This document shows positions 19,989 to 22,306 of a stretch of DNA of 22,306 nucleotides, one piece after another. The position numbers and the translations under genes were made by a program. The notes below the pieces were generated by a model. It was not told the origin of the DNA and made no database searches. It worked only from the letters and a program-made list of their open reading frames with translations. The DNA is from DATBHZ01 sp036557185 (lineage in GTDB: Bacteria; Actinomycetota; Acidimicrobiia; IMCC26256; JAENVU01): positions 1 through 22,306 of the forward strand of contig DATBHZ010000026.1 in assembly GCA_036557185.1 (NCBI GenBank), in the 5' to 3' direction. The stretch's first letter is position 1; every line of letters begins with the position of its first letter.

Positions 19989-21214
19989 GCGACGTTCTCC
20001 TCCGCGTTCGGATCCCAGCCGCGCAGGTTCTCGAGGCGCGGGTCGTTCGAGAAGATCTCGACGATCGGCTGGTTCAGCTGCAGCCGGCGCTGGATGATGC
20101 GGACCTCGTTCTCCTGGTTCCAGAGCGCGAGCATGACCGCCACGCCTGCCTCCCCGGCGCGCGCCGTGCGGCCGGAACGGTGGAGATACGCCTTGTGGTC
20201 TTCGGGCGGGTCGTAGTGGATCACCACGTCGACGCCGTCGACGTGGATCCCGCGTGCAGCCACGTCCGTTGCGACGAGCACGGGCAGCTTGCCGTCGGAG
20301 AAGTCCTGGAGCGCCCTCTCGCGCGCTGCCTGTCGGAGGTCACCGTGGATGGCACCTGCTCGCACTCGCTCGCGGTGGAGCTGCTCGACGAGACGGTCGG
20401 CGCCACGCTTGGTGCGACAGAAGACGAGGGTTCGGTCGACACCGCGCGCGATGGATGCGACGACCTTCACCTTGTCCATCTGGTGCACGAGCAGGAAGTG
20501 ATGGTGCATCTCCTCGACCGTCTCTTCGCTCGACTCGACCTCGTGCGAGAGCGGGTCCTCGAGGTAGCGGGCCACGAGGCGGTCGATCCCACGATCGAGC
20601 GTCGCCGAGAAGAGCATCGTCTGGTGCGGCGCCGTCACGCCGTAGAGGATCTTCTGCACCTGCGGCAGGAACCCCATGTCAGCCATGCGATCGGCCTCGT
20701 CGAGCACGAGCACCTGCACTCCCCCGACCGAGAGCTCTTTGCGCTCGATGAGATCGATCAGCCGTCCCGGCGTCCCGATCACGACGTCGACGCCCTTGCG
20801 CAGCGCGTCGACCTGCGGGTCCATACCGACGCCGCCGTAGAAGGCCTTGACGCGCAGCCCTTTGACCTTGCCGAGCGGAGCGAGCACGCCCTTGACCTGG
20901 TTCGCGAGCTCACGGGTCGGGACGAGCACGAGGCCGCGCGGCTCGTGCGGCTCGGCGCGCGTGATGCGATCGAGGAGCGGCAGCCCGAACGCGAGCGTCT
21001 TGCCCGAGCCGGTCTTCGCCTTGCCGAGCACGTCGCGTCCCGCGAGCGCGTCGGCGATCGTCATCGACTGGATCTTGAAGGGCTGCTCGATCCCGGATTC
21101 GGCGAGCGCTGCAACGAGCTCGCTCGAGACACCGAGGTCGCCGAAGGTCGGCGCGCCGGGCTCGGCGTGCTCGGACGTGCGCGCGGGCGCGTCCGTTGCG
21201 GAGGGGGAAGTCAT
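19985..21214 (-). CDS. DEAD-box RNA helicase
   Basis: An ATP-dependent RNA helicase, probably acting in ribosome assembly or mRNA turnover. The 409-aa product has all the motifs in order: PFKIQSMTI (Q), AKTGSGKT (I), PTRELA (Ia), TPGRL (Ib), DEAD (II), SAT (III), FCRTKRGADRL (IV), ATDVAARGIHVDGVDVVIHYD (V) and HRSGRTARAG (VI). It stops soon after the helicase core, without the basic RNA-binding tail of the longer DeaD/CsdA type, so it resembles compact RhlE-like forms. I chose the ATG at 21214 (MTSPSATDAPART), preceded by a purine-rich GAGAGAAAG; the frame can extend to 21307. The upstream gap has TATCAT on minus (21391-21396), a possible -10 giving a 5' leader of about 170 bases. Confidence 0.93.
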   Translation of the reverse strand: MTSPSATDAPARTSEHAEPGAPTFGDLGVSSELVAALAESGIEQPFKIQSMTIADALAGRDVLGKAKTGSGKTLAFGLPLLDRITRAEPHEPRGLVLVPTRELANQVKGVLAPLGKVKGLRVKAFYGGVGMDPQVDALRKGVDVVIGTPGRLIDLIERKELSVGGVQVLVLDEADRMADMGFLPQVQKILYGVTAPHQTMLFSATLDRGIDRLVARYLEDPLSHEVESSEETVEEMHHHFLLVHQMDKVKVVASIARGVDRTLVFCRTKRGADRLVEQLHRERVRAGAIHGDLRQAARERALQDFSDGKLPVLVATDVAARGIHVDGVDVVIHYDPPEDHKAYLHRSGRTARAGEAGVAVMLALWNQENEVRIIQRRLQLNQPIVEIFSNDPRLENLRGWDPNAEENVA

Positions 21215-21411
21215 GTGGTCTGTTGGCTTTCTCTCGGGTGCAGGTCGTTGTGTCGGATCGCCCTCCTGCGGCGGTCCTGACCGACCGGCTCCGAGGAACC
21301 CAGCCAAGACGATGACTGCGTGAGGTAGATCCGCGAGCCTCGCCTCACACCGTGGCAGGGTGTGGAGACGAGATCACCGCTCGCACCCCCATGATACCGC
21401 GCGTCGGCGGA
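21215..21411. other. Spacer between the helicase and SDR genes
   Basis: 197 bases without a supported gene. It holds an imperfect hairpin around CACACC-N7-GGTGTG (21345-21365), possibly the end of the SDR transcript, and the TATCAT box noted for the helicase. The long 5' leader this implies for the helicase could carry cold- or autoregulatory structure, as in other DEAD-box genes, but no known element is recognisable. Confidence 0.4.
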
Positions 21412-22218
21412 TCACCACGGCATGGCCACGCCGCCGTTGGGACGGAGGATCTGACCGGTCACGAACGACGCGTTGTCGGAGACCAGGTAGAGGATCGCGT
21501 TGGCGACGTCCTGCGCCTCGCCCACACGGCGGAGCGGTGCCATGGCCCCGAAGCGCTTCTTGTACTCGTCCACCTTCTCGGGGATGACGTTGCCGTCTGC
21601 ATCGACGAAGTTGTGGCGCGAGAAGTTCGTGTGGATCACCCCCGGCGCCAGGGCGTTCACCCGGATCCCGAGGGGCCCGGCTTCGCATGCGAGGGTCTTG
21701 GTGAGCATCGCGACGGCCGCTTTCGTCATGCCGTAGCAAGCGAGCGTTGGTGCCGGCGTGTCGATCGCGCCGGAGGAGATGTTGACGATGTTCCCCGATT
21801 TGTTCGGCGCCATGACGCGCAGCGCGGCTTGGCAGCCGTAGAACGCGCTCTTGAGGTTGATCGCCAGGATCCGCTCGAACTCCTCGTCGCTGCAGTCGGC
21901 GACCATCTTGTTGTGAGGCACGCCCGCGATGTTGCCGACGATGTCGACACGACCGAACTCCGCTTGCGCACCGTCGATGAGCGCGTCGACGTCTGCGCGG
22001 CTCGTGACATCTGTCCGCACGGCGCGCGCGGTGCCCCCCGCGCCGGTGATCTCGTCGGCGGTCGCCGTGGCGCCGTCCAGATCGATGTCGCCACCGACGA
22101 TCGTGGCGCCCGCTGAGGCCAGCGTCTGCGCGGTCGCCTTGCCGATGCCGCTGCCGGCGCCGGTGAGGACCGCGACTCGACCGCTCAAGTCGTACCCGGA
22201 CAGCGCTCCCACCGACAT
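21412..22218 (-). CDS. Short-chain dehydrogenase/reductase (SDR)
   Basis: A 268-aa classical SDR oxidoreductase. The cofactor motif is TGAGSGIG (19-26), with Asp44 after the second strand (VGGDID) indicating NAD(H) preference. The structural NNAG motif appears as NIAG (96-99). The catalytic triad is Ser149 (NISSGA), Tyr162 and Lys166 (YGMTK). ILRPNGGVAMPW closes the protein. It resembles enzymes named 3-oxoacyl-ACP reductase or secondary alcohol dehydrogenase, but the substrate cannot be told. I chose the ATG at 22218 (MSVGALSGYDL), preceded by AAAGGA; the longer frame to 22281 would overlap the divergent gene start at 22280. Confidence 0.9.
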   Translation of the reverse strand: MSVGALSGYDLSGRVAVLTGAGSGIGKATAQTLASAGATIVGGDIDLDGATATADEITGAGGTARAVRTDVTSRADVDALIDGAQAEFGRVDIVGNIAGVPHNKMVADCSDEEFERILAINLKSAFYGCQAALRVMAPNKSGNIVNISSGAIDTPAPTLACYGMTKAAVAMLTKTLACEAGPLGIRVNALAPGVIHTNFSRHNFVDADGNVIPEKVDEYKKRFGAMAPLRRVGEAQDVANAILYLVSDNASFVTGQILRPNGGVAMPW

Positions 22219-22261
22219 GTCGCGTTCCTTTCGAAGACGATCGGATCGGAGACTAGACGGA

Positions 22262-22267
22262 TAGCCT
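22262..22267 (+). promoter_or_regulatory. Possible -10 box of the gene at the right edge
   Basis: TAGCCT stands 12 bases before the ATG at 22280. On the other strand TAGTCT (22250-22255) could serve the SDR gene, so the two promoters would be nearly back to back. Confidence 0.3.
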
Positions 22268-22279
22268 GCAACTTCCGAC

Positions 22280-22306
22280 ATGGAGCTGACCGTCGCGAGC
22301 TACAAC
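22280..22306 (+). CDS. Start of a probable endonuclease/exonuclease/phosphatase family protein (partial)
   Basis: Only nine codons are in the window: MELTVASYN. This matches the usual opening of endonuclease/exonuclease/phosphatase (EEP) superfamily proteins, where a first strand ends in an Asn that helps bind the metal (VASYNVH-type). It is divergent from the SDR gene. The rest is outside the window, so the call is tentative. Confidence 0.4.

Noticed and set aside
20180..21280. 366-aa plus-strand frame opposite the helicase
   Set aside because: Shadow frame; the opposite strand has every DEAD-box motif.
1..22306. CRISPR arrays, transposons, integrases or phage genes
   Set aside because: I found no regularly spaced repeats, no terminal inverted repeats around a transposase, and no integrase, although two tRNA genes are present.

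Overview
The window is a GC-rich, gene-dense stretch of bacterial chromosome. Codons end mostly in G or C, many genes start with GTG, neighbouring genes often overlap by 4 bases, and several TAnnnT -10 boxes sit 6-9 bases before a start codon, as in leaderless actinobacterial mRNAs. An NdgR/LtbR-type IclR regulator is divergent from leuCD. Together these point to an actinobacterium, perhaps an uncultured Acidimicrobiia-like lineage. The phylum is a fairly safe inference; the class is a guess. No insertion sequence, phage gene, CRISPR array or rRNA is visible.

The core is branched-chain amino acid biosynthesis, in three units. (1) Minus strand, 7840 down to 559: an attenuator, then leuB, ilvE, cimA (citramalate route to isoleucine), an unrecognised 183-aa protein, an acyl-CoA dehydrogenase, gltX, tRNA-Gln(CUG), tRNA-Glu(CUC) and a hairpin terminator. 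Gaps are short or negative, so this may be one unit of about 7 kb. (2) Plus strand, 9802-11813: leuC-leuD, divergent from an IclR-family regulator, with a 17-bp inverted repeat between them. (3) Minus strand, 15369 down to 12735: a second attenuator, leuA, a SAM methyltransferase translationally coupled to leuA, and a 41-aa small protein.

The main discovery is that leuB and leuA each lie behind a ribosome-mediated attenuator of the same design: a promoter, a short ORF that looks leaderless, a hairpin whose first base abuts the leader stop codon, and an intrinsic terminator ending in a U run. The leuB leader is 19 codons with Val-Val-Val-Ile near its end. The leuA leader is 23 codons with Ile-Leu-Arg-Ile and then Leu-Leu-Leu. 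Charged-tRNA sensing (leuB, leuA) and a protein regulator (leuCD) would thus share control of one pathway.

The other genes are mostly housekeeping: greA, an OmpR-type winged-helix regulator with a degenerate receiver, a DUF2510-CPBP membrane protease, a membrane-anchored sunset-domain protein, serA, a class I aminotransferase, a penicillin-binding D,D-carboxypeptidase with a His/Lys-rich linker, a DEAD-box helicase, an SDR oxidoreductase, and the first codons of a probable endonuclease/exonuclease/phosphatase protein at the right edge. Positions 1-558 hold no gene I can support.
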